Numbered from the stretch's first letter, positions 1-11,665 are shown. The stretch is DNA of 64,000 nt from Anniella stebbinsi (GCA_029215795.1 JARDYH010000007.1:68130763-68194762), one strand, 5' to 3'. A program made the numbers and translations. Notes: generated by a model from the sequence alone, not told the origin.

Positions 1-869
<869 letters not shown>

Positions 870-1021
870 TAAGGGTCTCTGCGTGGCCACGGAGAAGGGT
901 TTGAGGGCCATCAGCCAAAGCCTTTCTCTCTCTCCCTCCTTCCCCCCTCCCCGTTCCTCGGCTAAGCCCTGCAGTTAGGTTGTTGGGGTGGGGTGACAGG
1001 GTGAGCGTGGGGCCTTACAAG

Positions 1022-1527
1022 GGAGAAGACATGATAGGGGTTATTTCGCTGATAATATGTTTTAGAAGATGTTGTCAAGCTACTTTAGATATTGCCGGTT
1101 AGAACACACACACACACGAAATAAATAATAAAACCAGGAAGGGTATAGCGAAAGAGCCCACCAGAGTCATCCCATGGAACTGATTGAGGGGAGATGGAAG
1201 GAAGGGTTTCTTCACACAGCGCAGAGTCGAACTATGGAATTTGCCACCCCAATACGTAGGGATGGCCACCAGTTTGGATGGCTTTGAAAGGGGACCGGGA
1301 AAATCCACGGATCATAAGGCTATCAAAGGGTTCTAGTCCCGATGGCTATATGCTACCTCCAGCATTCGAGACAGTACATCCGTGTACACCAGTGGCTGGG
1401 GAACGTGGGCAGAATGCTGCCTTCATGGCCTACTTGTGGGCTTCCCAGGGGCCAAGGCAGCTGACTGGCCACAGGTTGAACAGAATGCTGGACTAGATGG
1501 ATGCTTGGCCTGATCTGGCAGGACGTT
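1022..1527 (+). mobile_element. CR1/L3-like LINE 3' end (family A)
   Basis: 5'-truncated LINE fragment in the MEIS3 intron. It shows the decayed C-terminal coding track (ttcttcacacagcgcagagt, then 'ggaatttgcc') and the characteristic tail with 'ccagtggctggggaac' and 'gaacagaatgctggactaga'. The same tail recurs at 7,421, 12,405, 21,500, 23,470 and, reversed, at 23,692 and 62,590. Confidence 0.7.
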
Positions 1528-1562
1528 CCTGACGTCCCTCTCTTTTCTCCTGCCTTTTGTAG

Positions 1563-1621
1563 GTTTATTAATGCCAGGCGGCGCATAGTTCAGCCTATGA
1601 TCGACCAATCAAATCGTACAG
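1563..1621 (+). CDS. MEIS3: MEIS3 homeobox exon (recognition helix)
   Basis: A 59-nt exon between acceptor ttttgtag and donor gtagga. It completes the split Trp and encodes FINARRRIVQPMIDQSNRT, the DNA-recognition helix and the conserved extension. The helix shows the TALE hallmark Ile at homeodomain position 50 next to the invariant Asn51 and Arg53. The NRT-G junction resembles mammalian MEIS3 more than MEIS1 (NRAVSQG) or MEIS2, as I remember those sequences. A LINE 3' end lies just upstream and ends about 35 bp before this exon. Confidence 0.95.
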
Positions 1622-1742
1622 GTAGGAGGTCCTACCCTCCCGAGGGAACAGGGTTGCACCCTTCTGGTTGTGGTGGATGTGGTGGGCTGCCGGCATGGAG
1701 ATTCACTCTCTCGCTGCGCACAGTTCCTCTGGTTTGGCTGAC

Positions 1743-1915
1743 CAGTGGAGACTGGCAGCTCCGACGTCAGTGGGGCAGTGAATCTCCCCTGGGTTTCGGT
1801 CAGAACCGGGATAGCTTTGCATCTTGGAGAGCTCCTTAAGAGTTCTGAATGGTTCTGGCTGAAACCCAGAGCAGATTCATCACCCTAATGGCATCGGAGC
1901 CACCAGCCTCCACTG
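1743..1915 (+). mobile_element. Palindromic miniature element, CAGTGGAGG family
   Basis: A 173-bp palindrome in a MEIS3 intron. The left end is CAGTGGAGACTGGCAGCTCC and the right end is its near reverse complement (GGAGCCACCAGCCTCCACTG). The inner arms carry 'tgggtttcggtcagaacc' and 'ggttctggctgaaaccca'. Flanking GGCTGACC/GGTTGACC match at 7 of 8 positions and may be a target duplication (they overlap the first element base). At least seven other copies occur in the window. Confidence 0.7.
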
Positions 1916-2062
1916 GGTTGACCCAAATGGCTCCTGCTGGAACTCAACCCTCTGTGCTTCTGGGATGTAGCACAGTGCCTGGGCATCTCACCTCAGCAAA
2001 GGAGGGCTGGGTTTTGTTTTCTTTTTTGTGTCCTGCAACATCTCAATGACATGCAATGGTAG

Positions 2063-2380
<318 letters not shown>

Positions 2381-2403
2381 TAAGAAGATTCTTTGTATTG
2401 CCG

Positions 2404-2700
2404 GACATAGAATCCTAGAACATTAGAACTGCAAGGGACCTTGGAAGTCATCCAGTCTAACCTCTTGGTCAATGCAGGGATCTTGCAAGCAGAGCATCCC
2501 TGACAGATGGTTGTCCGACCTGTGCGTAAATACCTTTAGCGAAAGAGAAGACCCCACCCGCCCAACGCAGTCTGTTCCATGGTCAAGCATCTCGTACCTC
2601 TAGAACGTTCCCCCTAAGATTGATCCAGAATGGGCATCTCTGCCATTTCCACGCTTCGGTTCTGGTCCTGACCTCTGAGCAGCATTTGCTCTGTCTTTTA
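2404..2700 (-). mobile_element. CR1 LINE 3' end
   Basis: Reverse-oriented CR1 tail in the MEIS3 intron. It shows the reverse complement of the CR1 3' end ('tagaatcctagaacattaga', 'gcaagggaccttggaagtca') and the conserved 'cagatggttgtccgacct' segment. Confidence 0.7.
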
Positions 2701-3130
2701 TGGGATGCGTCTGAAACGCAATCTGTCTGCCGTAACTGGCCTTCCTGAGTGCGATGTGTTCTGGGTGTGCTGCACAATGGTGTCTCGCAAATGCATGCAC
2801 AAGGGGTGTGCCAGGTGTGCCCAGGCACAACCTAATGTCTCATGCAACAAGCACCAAATTGAGGGGGGGCACTGAGTAGGAATCCAGATGCAGCAGGAAA
2901 AGTCCTCCGGCTGCCCTCTGGCTCCCTTCTGGCTGCCCTCTGGCTGCTACGTTCTCACCACCCCCAACAATGCACCATTGCTCCAGGCAGCAGAAGCAAA
3001 ATGGAATCGCTCTGCCATGAGCCACACTTCAAAGAGGCCAGGAGGAGGAGGACCCCCAAAGGCTAATATCACCTTGTACGCCCCTTCTCCGGCCAGTATC
3101 ACTACAAAGCCCCACCAATGCTGTGGCTTG

Positions 3131-3250
3131 AGGAGCATCTCCTCAATCTCCCCCCCCCCAACACACACACCTGCAAATGCCGTCCTGTGGCCAGGCAAGC
3201 TGAACGTGGAGAGGGACATCAGTGTCTACAGTGTTTAATAAATAAATGAA
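3131..3250 (+). repeat. Left copy of a ~120-bp direct duplication
   Basis: Nearly the same sequence as 3,659-3,780: 'agcatctcctcaatct', a C-run, a CA-run, 'gccgtcctgtggccaggcaa', and then 'tacagtgtttaataaataaa'. The two copies bracket an L2-like LINE fragment inside the MEIS3 intron. Confidence 0.8.
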
Positions 3251-3284
<34 letters not shown>

Positions 3285-3658
3285 TATTACACTTATATAC
3301 CGCCCCATAGCCGAACTTCTCTGGGCGGTTTAGAAAAATTTAAAAGATTGAGCATTAAAAAGACAATATACAAAATTTAAAACCATAAACATAAAACAGC
3401 TGTCATTAAAACATTTTAAAACATTTTAACTGTTAAGCCTGGCCACAATGTCACTCAAATCTCAACTTGAGCTGTTAAAATGCCTGGGAGAAAAGAAAAG
3501 TTTTGACCTGGCGCCGAAAAGATAACAGTGTTGGCGCCAGGCTGGCCTCATCGGGGAGATCATTCCATAATTGAGGGGCCACCACAGCGAAGGCCCTCTC
3601 CCTTGTTGCCGTCCTCCGACCTTCCCTCGGAGTAGGCACCCGGAGGAGGACCTTTGAT
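3251..3658 (-). mobile_element. L2-like LINE 3' end (family B)
   Basis: Reverse-oriented tail starting with (ATT)n, followed by 'accgccccatagccgaa' and 'tctctgggcggttta', and then the reversed pol C-terminal track. Read on the - strand, a frame with 'APQLWNDLPDEA' is recognisable. It is bracketed by the 120-bp duplication. Confidence 0.75.
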
Positions 3659-3790
3659 GTTGAGCGTAGCATCTCCTCAATCTTCCCCCCCACACACACA
3701 CACACACCTGCAAAGGCCGTCCTGTGGCCAGGCAAGCTGGACGTGGAGTGGGGCATCAGTGTCTACAGTGTTTAATAAATAAATGAATAA
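3659..3790 (+). repeat. Right copy of the ~120-bp direct duplication
   Basis: Second copy of the segment at 3,131-3,250, differing at a modest number of positions and by a longer CA-run. Confidence 0.8.
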
Positions 3791-4406
3791 AAATAATGTC
3801 CTTTATGATTGTGTATTCAATCAATGTTGGCCTTTAAAAGAAAAAGTACCAGGATGCACACCCTCATGAAATGTGCTGTGCGCGCCAATGGTGTCTCGAT
3901 TCAAGACGGGTAATGAGACAGCGTTGCGCAGGCTGAACTGACGTAGGGAAGTTGGAGGAATCAAGTTGGGCCAGCTTGTGGTCGTTCTGGGTCCCCCCCC
4001 CACTCCCTTTTTAAATGGAAGGTTGCCCAGATTGCAGCTGCAACGTGTTGAATTTGTGCAAACTCTTGCCGTAATCTATGCAAATTAAGCCATAATTGAC
4101 CAATTTGCACAAAGTGTGCCTGCAGTTTGTTCAACTTCCTCTTCATGAAGGAGAAGGAAAATCTCCCCCAAAAGTTCCCAGATTTGGGGGGAAACCCACA
4201 GCTCAGCTCGGGAATGCAAGCCCAGCCAAGCATGCAGTGGGAATCCATCGGGTCCAAACAGGGTCAGACTTTTTAAATGACAGACATCCCTAAACTGACT
4301 GAGTCCCCTCCCCCCCCCCCCCGGTCAAACGACAGCACCCCTGAGGCTTAGAAGGTCGCCCGTGGTGCAGCAGGGCTTTGACCTCGGCTTTCTCCTCTGC
4401 CCGCAG

Positions 4407-4456
4407 GACCGATGGGCATGGCGATGGGCATGGAGGGGCAGTGGCACTATTTGTAA
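4407..4456 (+). CDS. MEIS3: MEIS3 last coding exon with stop codon
   Basis: Follows acceptor tctgcccgcag. It encodes GPMGMAMGMEGQWHYL and ends at TAA (4454-4456). The Met/Gly-rich stretch ending in EGQWHY(M/L) is the normal C-terminus of the common MEIS isoforms, so the protein is complete at this end. A donor-like gtgagt follows 37 bp after the stop (4493), so the 3' UTR may continue in a separate exon from 5216. Confidence 0.95.
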
Positions 4457-6240
4457 AGCCCTGGATGCGTTGACGACGCCAGAGGGGAAGTGAGTATAAT
4501 CGCGGCGCCGGAGGTGGCGGGTGGGTTTTCTTGAGCTCTTCCTCAAGGCAAGGTGGGTGGAAGGAGAGCCGGGCACAGATCGAGGCCAGGCATGGCATCA
4601 GTACCTGTCCTACAGGACCGGCATCCGGGGTCGGCAAGGGGGGCCCCAGCCGAGGCCCTCTCCCAAGAGCCTCCTGGAGTGGCTCCTCCTCTTCCCCATG
4701 GGAACCTGCTTGCTCACCTGTTCCTTGCTCTGGCCCAGAGGACAGGGGTGTTGAGGAGGATACGGGGGTGTCCCAGCCTCCTTGCGCCTTGGCTGTCTGC
4801 CTGCCAAGCAAGTAAGTGGGAGCCATGACGAGAAAAAGGAGGAGGAGCAAGAACAGCTGGTGGCCATGGCAACGAGAAGGTAGCCATGCTGAAGGAAGGC
4901 ACCCAGTGGGGGGTGTCTGGCCCAAGCCCCACCCCCTAAAAAAAAACGGAGACAGGCACTGTTGCGGTGGTGCCCGTTCCGGACTCAGGGGCCGGCTCTT
5001 TGAAATGCCCCTTAAGCTCCGGAGCGATACCATGTCGGCGGCACTGTGGGAGATTTCGAAGTGGCGGCTACCCTCGAACCTGGGTTTGTGGGCCCGATCC
5101 ACCTGTCTCCTCAGTGCTGGGCCTCTTCGGTCTTTAACGGCAGCCATTCCAAGATTTGAATTGAAGAGGGATAGCCGGAGTGGCGTTCATTTCCCTGCCT
5201 CTTTGGCCCTTGCAGGTTTCCAGACTCAGCTAGGTGTGCGGGCGACACACCCTTCCAGGTTCACGAGCTTGAGACTCCCGGTGCATCAGGGCCTGGCGCT
5301 CCCTTCCTCCTGACCTCCCTGCGCTCTACAAGAAGGTGCCACGGACTGCCCCCCCCTCTGTCCCCTTCACCCCCTCCAGCCGCGATACACGGCTACCGTC
5401 TGCACCGCCACGCCCGACCAGAGGAAGCGACCCCGCCTGCTCCCGCCCCACCTGGACGGACCGAGCACAGGAGGCACGTCCCACGTTATCGTCCCCCGCC
5501 CCGTACACGGTTCCTTCTCCACTCACCCCCCCATCACTCCTTTGCCAAAAGAAGGGCCACCTGGACAACATGTAGCCAACCATTTCAAGGGTCCAGGGAT
5601 CTCCAATGGCATTTCGCCTGCCGAGGTCACAGGAGCCAGGCCGCGGATTCTGATCAGGAAGCTGGACTTTGATGGAAACAGATCCCTCCCGCCACGTTTG
5701 AAGAGAAGGAGGGAGATGGACAAGACCAGTCATCGTGAAAGAGAGATGTGGGGCGGGAAGGCCAAGGGGTTCACTTTTAATTTGTTGGGGTCTGCGCTCT
5801 CTCTCCCCCACCCCTCCACCACCACAGGCCCCCACGCACTGTTTGTATGCTCCATGCCACTGTCTGGGGTGGCCAAAGCCAGCTATGGGCACGGTTGTCC
5901 CCCCACGGACTTCTTTTCAAACAAGACAATGTTCCAAACAGTGTTTTGGTTTTGAGTTTATTTACCCCCCCTTCTCTTTCCTTCCTTTCTCCCCCCGTTT
6001 TCTCCCTTCTTTCCCCCCTTTCTTTCTCTCTTTTGTTCTTCCTTTCTTCCATCTGGATGTTTTAATTATTAATTAATTATTGGTGTTGATGCTCAGAAAG
6101 GGGAAGTAAATTAAATTGTACATTTTATTTTCCTTTTTTGGTTTCTTGTTTTTATGTGCTTTTTTTTGTTGTTGTTTTGGTTTGTTTTTTTTATTTTTAT
6201 TTTTAAAATGAGAACAATTCCAGGAAAAGAAAACCAAAAT
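4457..6240 (+). other. MEIS3: MEIS3 3' UTR region (probably partly spliced)
   Basis: Sequence after the MEIS3 stop codon. A donor-like gtgagt at 4493 and a strong acceptor (pyrimidine tract plus ttgcag, ending at 5215) suggest a spliced 3' UTR whose last exon begins at 5216; MEIS1 has a similar non-coding terminal exon. About 5,300-5,530 is C- and CpG-rich, and 5,960-6,240 is T-rich. An ATTAAA hexamer at 6110-6115 is a plausible variant poly(A) signal, and I saw no AATAAA. The 3' boundary is inferred. The long reading frames here on both strands have no recognisable protein. Confidence 0.55.
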
Positions 6241-6478
6241 GAACTAACTTCGCAAGCCGGTGTCCTTTTTTAAATTATTATTATTTTTGGTTCTTGTTGA
6301 TTTGTTGTTGCTCAAAGGCAGAAAGGCAAAATGTTCTTGTTTACCTCCTCCTTGTGGAATAAGAAATGGGAGCATCGGAGGCGTTTTCCAGGAAATGGTT
6401 CCAGGGGTGGAGAGAAACCAAAAGAGGACAGGTGTGTGTGGGGTGGGGGTGTGGGAGACAGCCACTTCGATTGTTTAG

Positions 6479-6830
6479 TAGGGCTGTGCACAGACCCCCC
6501 AATTCACTTCGTATCCTGATTCGGACCTTCTGAATTCAGCCCGATTTGCTTCGGATTGATTAGGACCCAGTCCGCCTTACCTCAAATCCGAATCCGAATC
6601 AAGATTCGGATGTCCGAATTATCCGGATTTTTCATTTTCCCATAGACTTGCATTGGAAAAACTAAACACCTATAACTTTTTTATTTTGCAAGATAGAAAC
6701 ATGAAAGTTGGACACCTTACAGATGCCCTGGAGGTGCTCATGTGTGCGAAATTTCAGACAGTTCTGTGCAGTGGTATTCTTGTAATCCACTGCTAAAAAT
6801 ATGATTTTTCAAGGAAACCACTCAAAGCAA
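6479..6830 (+). mobile_element. Truncated hAT element, single-unit relative of the 27-kb foldback
   Basis: Begins with the terminal repeat TAGGGCTGTGCAC. It continues with a subterminal array of GGATT/CCGAA motifs ('aaatccgaatccgaatcaag'), and then one internal unit ('cacctataacttttttattt' to 'gcgaaatttcagacagttct'). The internal unit is homologous to the ~150-bp units repeated in the element at 27,277-30,262. No matching right end is present, so this copy is truncated. Confidence 0.7.
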
Positions 6831-6940
6831 TGTGCTTAGACAGAAAAAAAAAGTGCTACAAGTCCCAGCATGGCTGGCTGGGGAATGATGGGAGCGGTAG
6901 GGCTTTTTTCCTGTCTGAACATGCATAGGATTGCACCCTT
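6828..6940. mobile_element. Palindromic miniature element, GGTGCAATCCTATGCATG family
   Basis: Palindrome with 'cttagacagaaaaaa' on the left and 'ttttttcctgtctgaacatg' and 'aggattgcaccctt' on the right, around 'tcccagcatggctggctggg'. The left end is partly lost. Other copies are at 17,976, 43,861 and 51,132. Confidence 0.6.
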
Positions 6941-7069
6941 AAGGATCCCAGAAATACTAATGATGGGTCCACAGCACACATTTTAAACCAGTTTAATTGT
7001 CTGGACTAATCTTCCTAGGGAAATGGGGAATTACATTTCTCTGAATTCTCTTGGGTAACCTTCCTCAAC

Positions 7070-7195
7070 CACGCACCGTCCAGATGAATTGGACATCAAC
7101 TCCAAATCATTCCCATTGACCATGCTGGCTGGGGATGATGGGAGTTGTAGTCCAACAGATCTGGCAGGCAGCCAGTTGGGGAGGACAGGAATAGA
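7070..7195 (+). repeat. Short interspersed repeat ('gggagttgtagtccaac')
   Basis: Shares 'catgctggctggggatgatg' and 'ggagttgtagtccaacagat' with copies at about 10,434, 18,630, 22,870, 48,122 and 51,785 (some reversed or partial). The family is undetermined. Confidence 0.55.
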
Positions 7196-7420
7196 GCGAC
7201 TCTTTTGGATACCTCCACACTACGAATCTATACCAGTTTTATACCAGCTTAGCTGTCACAGCTGCCCTCAATCCATTCTGGGTGGCAAAGTTTGGCCCAG
7301 GGGCTGCGAATTCTCTTAGAGATCCCTTGCCTGCCCCGGCCCCCCCAAGCAAAGCTACAACTTCCAGAATTCCTGGGAAAGGAAAATGACGATGAAAGTA
7401 GTTTTTTTAAAAAAAAAACA

Positions 7421-7665
7421 CCGATGGACTACATATACTCTTGGCATCTATATGGTATCAGAGACAGTAAGCCAATATACACCAGTCGTTGGGGAACATG
7501 GGTGGGAGAGTGTTGTTATTATTATTATTTATTATTTATTATTATTGCCTTCCTGTCCTGCTTGTGGGTTTCTCACAGGCAGATGGTTGGTTACTGGGTG
7601 AACAGAATGCTGGACTACATTGACCTTGGGTCTCATCCAGGAGGGCTCTTTTATGTTCTTATGAG
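7421..7665 (+). mobile_element. LINE 3' end (family A) with internal (ATT)n
   Basis: Tail with 'tatggtatcagagacagtaa', 'accagtcgttggggaacatg' and 'aacagaatgctggactacat', ending 'ttatgttcttatgag'. An (ATT)n expansion lies inside at about 7,515-7,545. Confidence 0.7.
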
Positions 7666-7865
7666 CGGTCCATTCTGGAATGATACAGCTGGATGCTGCC
7701 CAACAACTATAATATAAAGAGACATACAACACATCTCCCCATAGCAGGGGTGACAGTACCAGGTGAGCTGTGTACCTGCTGCTCAGGCCATGATTGTCCA
7801 GGTACTAATTGTAGATGGGCAGCTTCCAGGCCTCTGCCTGCTCTACATTTGTATTATGGTTCTTA

Positions 7866-8175
7866 AAAATTATTATTATTTATTCCATTTATACACCGCC
7901 CCATAGCCGAAGCTCTCTGGGCGGTTTACGAAAATTATAAACATTGAACGTTTAAAAAACACACCGATATACAAAATTTAAAACCATAAAAAGCATAAAA
8001 CAGGTTATAATTACAATATCCTTTAAAAACAACAATTCTGGGTCAAAGCACAACAACAACACAAAACCCTCAACATATGCTGTTAAATGCCTGGGAGAAG
8101 AGGAAAGTCTTGACCTGGCGCCGAAAAGATAATAATGTTGGCGCCAGGCGAGCCTCATCGGGGAGATCATAAATA
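7866..8175 (-). mobile_element. L2-like LINE 3' end (family B)
   Basis: Reversed tail: (ATT)n, 'caccgccccatagccgaagc', 'tctctgggcggtttac', then 'ttgacctggcgccgaaaag' and 'gttggcgccaggcgagcctc'. Confidence 0.75.
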
Positions 8176-8278
8176 AACTGGACCTGGACTGGAGAGCCCT
8201 TCAAAGAGAGGACTGTCCTTTGGAGACATGCAGTTTGGATCTTGCCTCTGCTACAATGATTCATTAGGTGATATTCGG

Positions 8279-8598
8279 TAGGGTGACCCAATGGAAAGGA
8301 GGACTGGGCTCCTGTATCTTGAACAGTTGCATAGAAAAGGGGATTTCAGCAGGTGTCATTGGTATGCCTGCAGCACCTGGTGAAATTCCCACTTCATCAC
8401 CACAGTTAAAGCTGCAGGAGCCCTGCCCTCTTTTGTATCAGGTTACTCCAGTATAGCTCCTGCAACTTTAATTGTGGTGATGAAGAGGGAATTTCACCAG
8501 GTGCTGCAGGCATACCAATGATATCTATTGAAATTCCCTTTGCTATGCAACTATTAAAGATACAGGAGCCCTGTCCTCCTTTTCATATGGTCACCCTA
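8279..8598. mobile_element. hAT-like palindromic element, TAGGGTGACC family
   Basis: A 320-bp palindromic element starting TAGGGTGACCC and ending GGTCACCCTA. Long arms share 'gaggactgggctcctgtat', 'gcctgcagcacctggtgaaa' and their reverse complements. TIRs of this type are typical of hAT/Tip100 non-autonomous elements. I could not match an 8-bp target duplication at this copy. Confidence 0.7.
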
Positions 8599-8599
8599 G

Positions 8600-9040
8600 C
8601 ATTACATACACACAGGCACCTGGGGAGGGGGCCATAAAAGGTGGGATTAGATTGCTATCAAATCTAAAAAGTACATTCTGTGACCACTCAGTTCAACTTA
8701 AATGTATGCAAAATAAACACCGGGTCCATTCACAACAGCAGTAATTGATGTTTCCAGAAATAACCCTAGCAGAGCTGAGCAAAAGCACACCTGCAGTGGA
8801 AAGGAAGCACCTGTCTCTATTCAGACCCAAACAAACAAATCAAACTTCATCATTCATTCCAATTCAGCCATTTCACATGGGAGTCTCCATTTGCAATTCT
8901 TCTGCGGCAGGAAGCAACTTCACATTAAGCACTAAGTCTTTTTCTTAAATGGAAGAACTGTCATTGAATTGAATGCGGGATCTCCTTGGCTCAAAGTGAA
9001 GTTCCGTAAGATGTTAAGACCTCAGTGCCAGTGTCTCCAT
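8600..9040. other. Apparently unique intergenic sequence
   Basis: I recognise no repeat family or exon here. The small + strand reading frame at 8,745-8,948 has no recognisable product. Confidence 0.4.
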
Positions 9041-9047
9041 TTACTCC

Positions 9048-9144
9048 GTACCTCGGATAGCTCCTTTAGAGTTCTGACTGGTTCTGACTGAAACCCGGAG
9101 CGGATTCATCACCCCACTGACATCAGAGCCAGCAGCCTCCACTG
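9048..9144. mobile_element. Half copy of the CAGTGGAGG palindromic element
   Basis: Only the right arm: 'cctcggatagctcctttaga', 'gttctgactggttctgact', and an end in 'cagcagcctccactg'. Confidence 0.65.
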
Positions 9145-9159
9145 TGGTAACTCCCTCAC

Positions 9160-9560
9160 CATCTGTTAGAAGCAAGCCCAAGCCCCGCCCACTGTCTATC
9201 CCAGTTCAGGGTTGCTACGGCTTGAAAACAAACATTCCAATGCAGAGGGTGTTGTTGAAATCCAATTTCTGAGATGGTCTTGGGGGTTGCATTCAACTGC
9301 TGGGTGGAGCCAAAGGCAAAAGGGGGAGGGGCCAAATTGCCAACAGTTCTAGCATACTTTAGTGTAAAAGTCCTTACTGCTAGGAATTAAGCCTTGGGGG
9401 TGGCATGTGAACTTTTTAGAATGGGGAGGGAAAATTGGGAAGAAGCTGGCAAAGTACCAAACGATCAGCAGTCAGTTGGAAAGATGGCGTGGCCTTCCGG
9501 AGGGCCAGATTTGGTCTGTGGGGCTGAAATTCCCCACCCTTGCTTAAGTAGTTAGTGTGG
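9160..9560 (+). repeat. Dispersed repeat shared with 32,090-32,440 and 53,395-53,645
   Basis: Shares the order 'gggtggagccaaaggcaaaa', 'ggggccaaattgccaac', an 'actttttagaatggggagg' segment and 'gagggccagatttggtctgt' with the other two copies (the last one reversed). It is probably a decayed DNA transposon; the family is not identified. Confidence 0.5.
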
Positions 9561-9759
9561 AGTCATTTTGGCTCCCGACATAGAGCCCCAAACCCAGGAG
9601 TCTGGGAGCAGGCCCTAGAGAACGGAGGCAAATTGGGGGCGGAGAATAATAACAAGTATGGGGATGAACTCTAGACAGCATAAGCTGTAGATAGCATAAG
9701 AATAGTTTTACAAAACTGGCCTCATCCAGGTATCAGAATGTTTGAAATCATCCCTCAAC

Positions 9760-10300
9760 ATTACTGTGAACCGTAGAAGCGTGCTCCCTTCCTGACACAC
9801 TAGTTTTCTACATGCAGGGATCTATTTATGGTACATTGAGGGGGCATTCTATTATGCAAGCCCCCTATTCCACTCTCTCACTATGATTTATCTGTTTTAA
9901 TATTGCACTTTTACCCTTTTATGTTTTAATTTATTGTATACTTATTTACTTATATGGTTTTAATTGTGCCCTGCCCGGAGAGCCTTGGCTATTGGGCAGT
10001 ATGAAAATGTAATAAATGAATGAATAAATAAATAAATAAATACTGGCCAAGGTCAGGGATAGGAGGATCTCTCTCTCAGCTCCGATCAACAGGGGAAAGT
10101 CACTACTCTTGGGTACCTCAAGTCACTCCGTGTTGGGAACCTGATCCAGTTTAAGGCTTTTGTTTTTAGGCTTAACCAATCAAAGGAAGGAAGGCTGCAT
10201 GATCCCGGCGCCTTAATGCAATTCTCCTCAATACAAAATAAATAAATCCCTGCATGTAGAAAGCTAGCATGTCAGGGAGCAGGGTTCTACAGCTGAGCTG
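9760..10300. mobile_element. Element with ~60-bp terminal inverted repeats and a nested LINE tail
   Basis: The left arm around 9,773-9,832 ('ttctacatgcagggatctat') and the right arm around 10,236-10,300 ('aaatccctgcatgtagaaag') are imperfect inverted repeats that extend outward through 'gtgctccc'/'gggagcag'. The interior contains an L2-like LINE tail (9,890-10,043). No family name is offered. Confidence 0.5.
9890..10043 (+). mobile_element. L2-like LINE 3' end (family B)
   Basis: Ends with 'gagccttggctattgggcag', 'atgaaaatgtaataaatgaa' and an (AATA)n tail, the standard 3' tail of this family. It lies inside the inverted-repeat element at 9,760-10,300. Confidence 0.7.
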
Positions 10301-11580
10301 TCTCCTTAGCATGACTGTGATCTTATCTGCAGAGAATGCTTGTGCGTGCTTTCAGCCATGAGATGCTCACCCGCACTGCCCCATTCCAGGAATGGGTTTA
10401 TCAACTCCCTAAGAATTAGTCGATAGACTAGCCCTCCTAATATGTGGGTCTACAATTCCCACCATCCCTGATGATGGGAATTGTAGTCCCAAACATCTGG
10501 AGGGCCTCGGGTTCAGGAGGGCCGATCTATAGAGCCCCCCCCCTCCACAATACCGGCAGCAGAAGTGTTGAGGGGTGCTGTACGTGGCTGCTGGGCGTCC
10601 CGCACCCGAGGCAGCAGGAGAGAGAAGCCATGGCTGAATCTTAGCCTCCCCAGCTCCACTGTCAGGCTCGGCTCTGCCATCACGTTGAGGAGAATCGATT
10701 GGGGAGGCGGCTGGCTGCGATATCTCATAGTGCGTCAACCTCTTGATTAGGGAAAGGGGATAACGGCCCTCTCAGGGCCTGCAGACGGACAAGCTGATGT
10801 ATAGCCCTAAAGCCTGGAGAAGAATTAAAGCAAGTGAGAAGAGTTAAGAGCTCTCTGAGTGAGCAGATCTCAGATCCATCAGGTCTGGCCCGACCTGCCA
10901 GCTCCGGCTTTGTCCTGTGATAGGGACGCTGCTACATCTTACCTTTGTTTAGACCATGCCATGGGTGTTACTAGGCCTGGGCCCACGGGGCCCGGGGCCT
11001 GGATCTGTTTTCCTAGGGCCCCAGACCTATTCCCCTCGGCCCTGAGTGTCCATTGGTGTGAATGGAAGGTGTTTTTTATCCTAGTAGCCTTGTGGGGGGT
11101 GATTTTCAAGGGGGATTTTAGCTGGGGAGGGAAGGGTTAAACTCTCCCCTCCCCAAATGCTGCACCCCCCCTTCCAATCTCTCCCTGCATGGAAATTAAC
11201 TTTAGAAAACAAATGGTTCCCATTGGTCCGAAGCAATGTGTCAATCAATTGGAAGAATTCCTTTTGGGATGATTTGGAGGAGAAATTATTTGGCTGGCTC
11301 TGCCTCCTGTGAAATTTAAAGAAATCCTAGAAATTATTTTTGCATTTGCATATATAGATATTCATTAACGTATGCAAACTTTATGCAGTTTGGTGTGCTA
11401 TGGGCCTCAACTCTTTTAAGTGCCTAGCAACTCTCCTGCCCCCCCCCCCAAATAGTTACCCCTTGTAACAAATAGTTTCCCTGCACAATTCAGGAGGAAA
11501 TAATTCTGCGAAGGAATAATAAACACTGACAAAGGTTTTTTCCTAACAAGGGAACAACCAAGTGAAAGCATTGGGGACAT
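10301..11580. other. Intergenic, mostly unassigned
   Basis: Contains a partial 'tgtagtcc' repeat near 10,434-10,520 and an AT-rich stretch at 11,320-11,400 with an ATTTGCAT octamer, resembling the octamer-bearing repeats at 20,210, 25,160 and 44,800. The 10,409-10,738 reading frames on both strands look like chance in GC-rich sequence. Confidence 0.4.
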
Positions 11581-11584
11581 TTTT

Positions 11585-11665
11585 GTTTTTTGTAAACCGC
11601 ACAGGGAGCTTTGGCCATCGTGCAGTATAGAATCAATCAATCAATCAATCAGTAAATAAATTTTG
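11585..11665 (+). mobile_element. L2-like LINE 3' tail fragment
   Basis: Short tail 'tttgtaaaccgcacagggag' and 'ggccatcgtgcagtatagaa', followed by a (CAAT)n/(AATA)n run. Confidence 0.65.

Noticed and set aside
4953..4975. Possible RE1/NRSF silencer site near 'ggcactgttgcggtggtgcc'.
   Set aside because: Only partly matches the RE1 consensus in both halves; too weak to report.
4290..5147. A 285-aa - strand reading frame across the MEIS3 last exon and 3' UTR.
   Set aside because: Overlaps the real MEIS3 exon antisense. Composition-driven in GC-rich DNA, low-complexity, and no recognisable domain.
5326..5892. A 188-aa - strand reading frame in the MEIS3 3' UTR.
   Set aside because: Antisense to a GC-rich UTR with no domain; likely chance.
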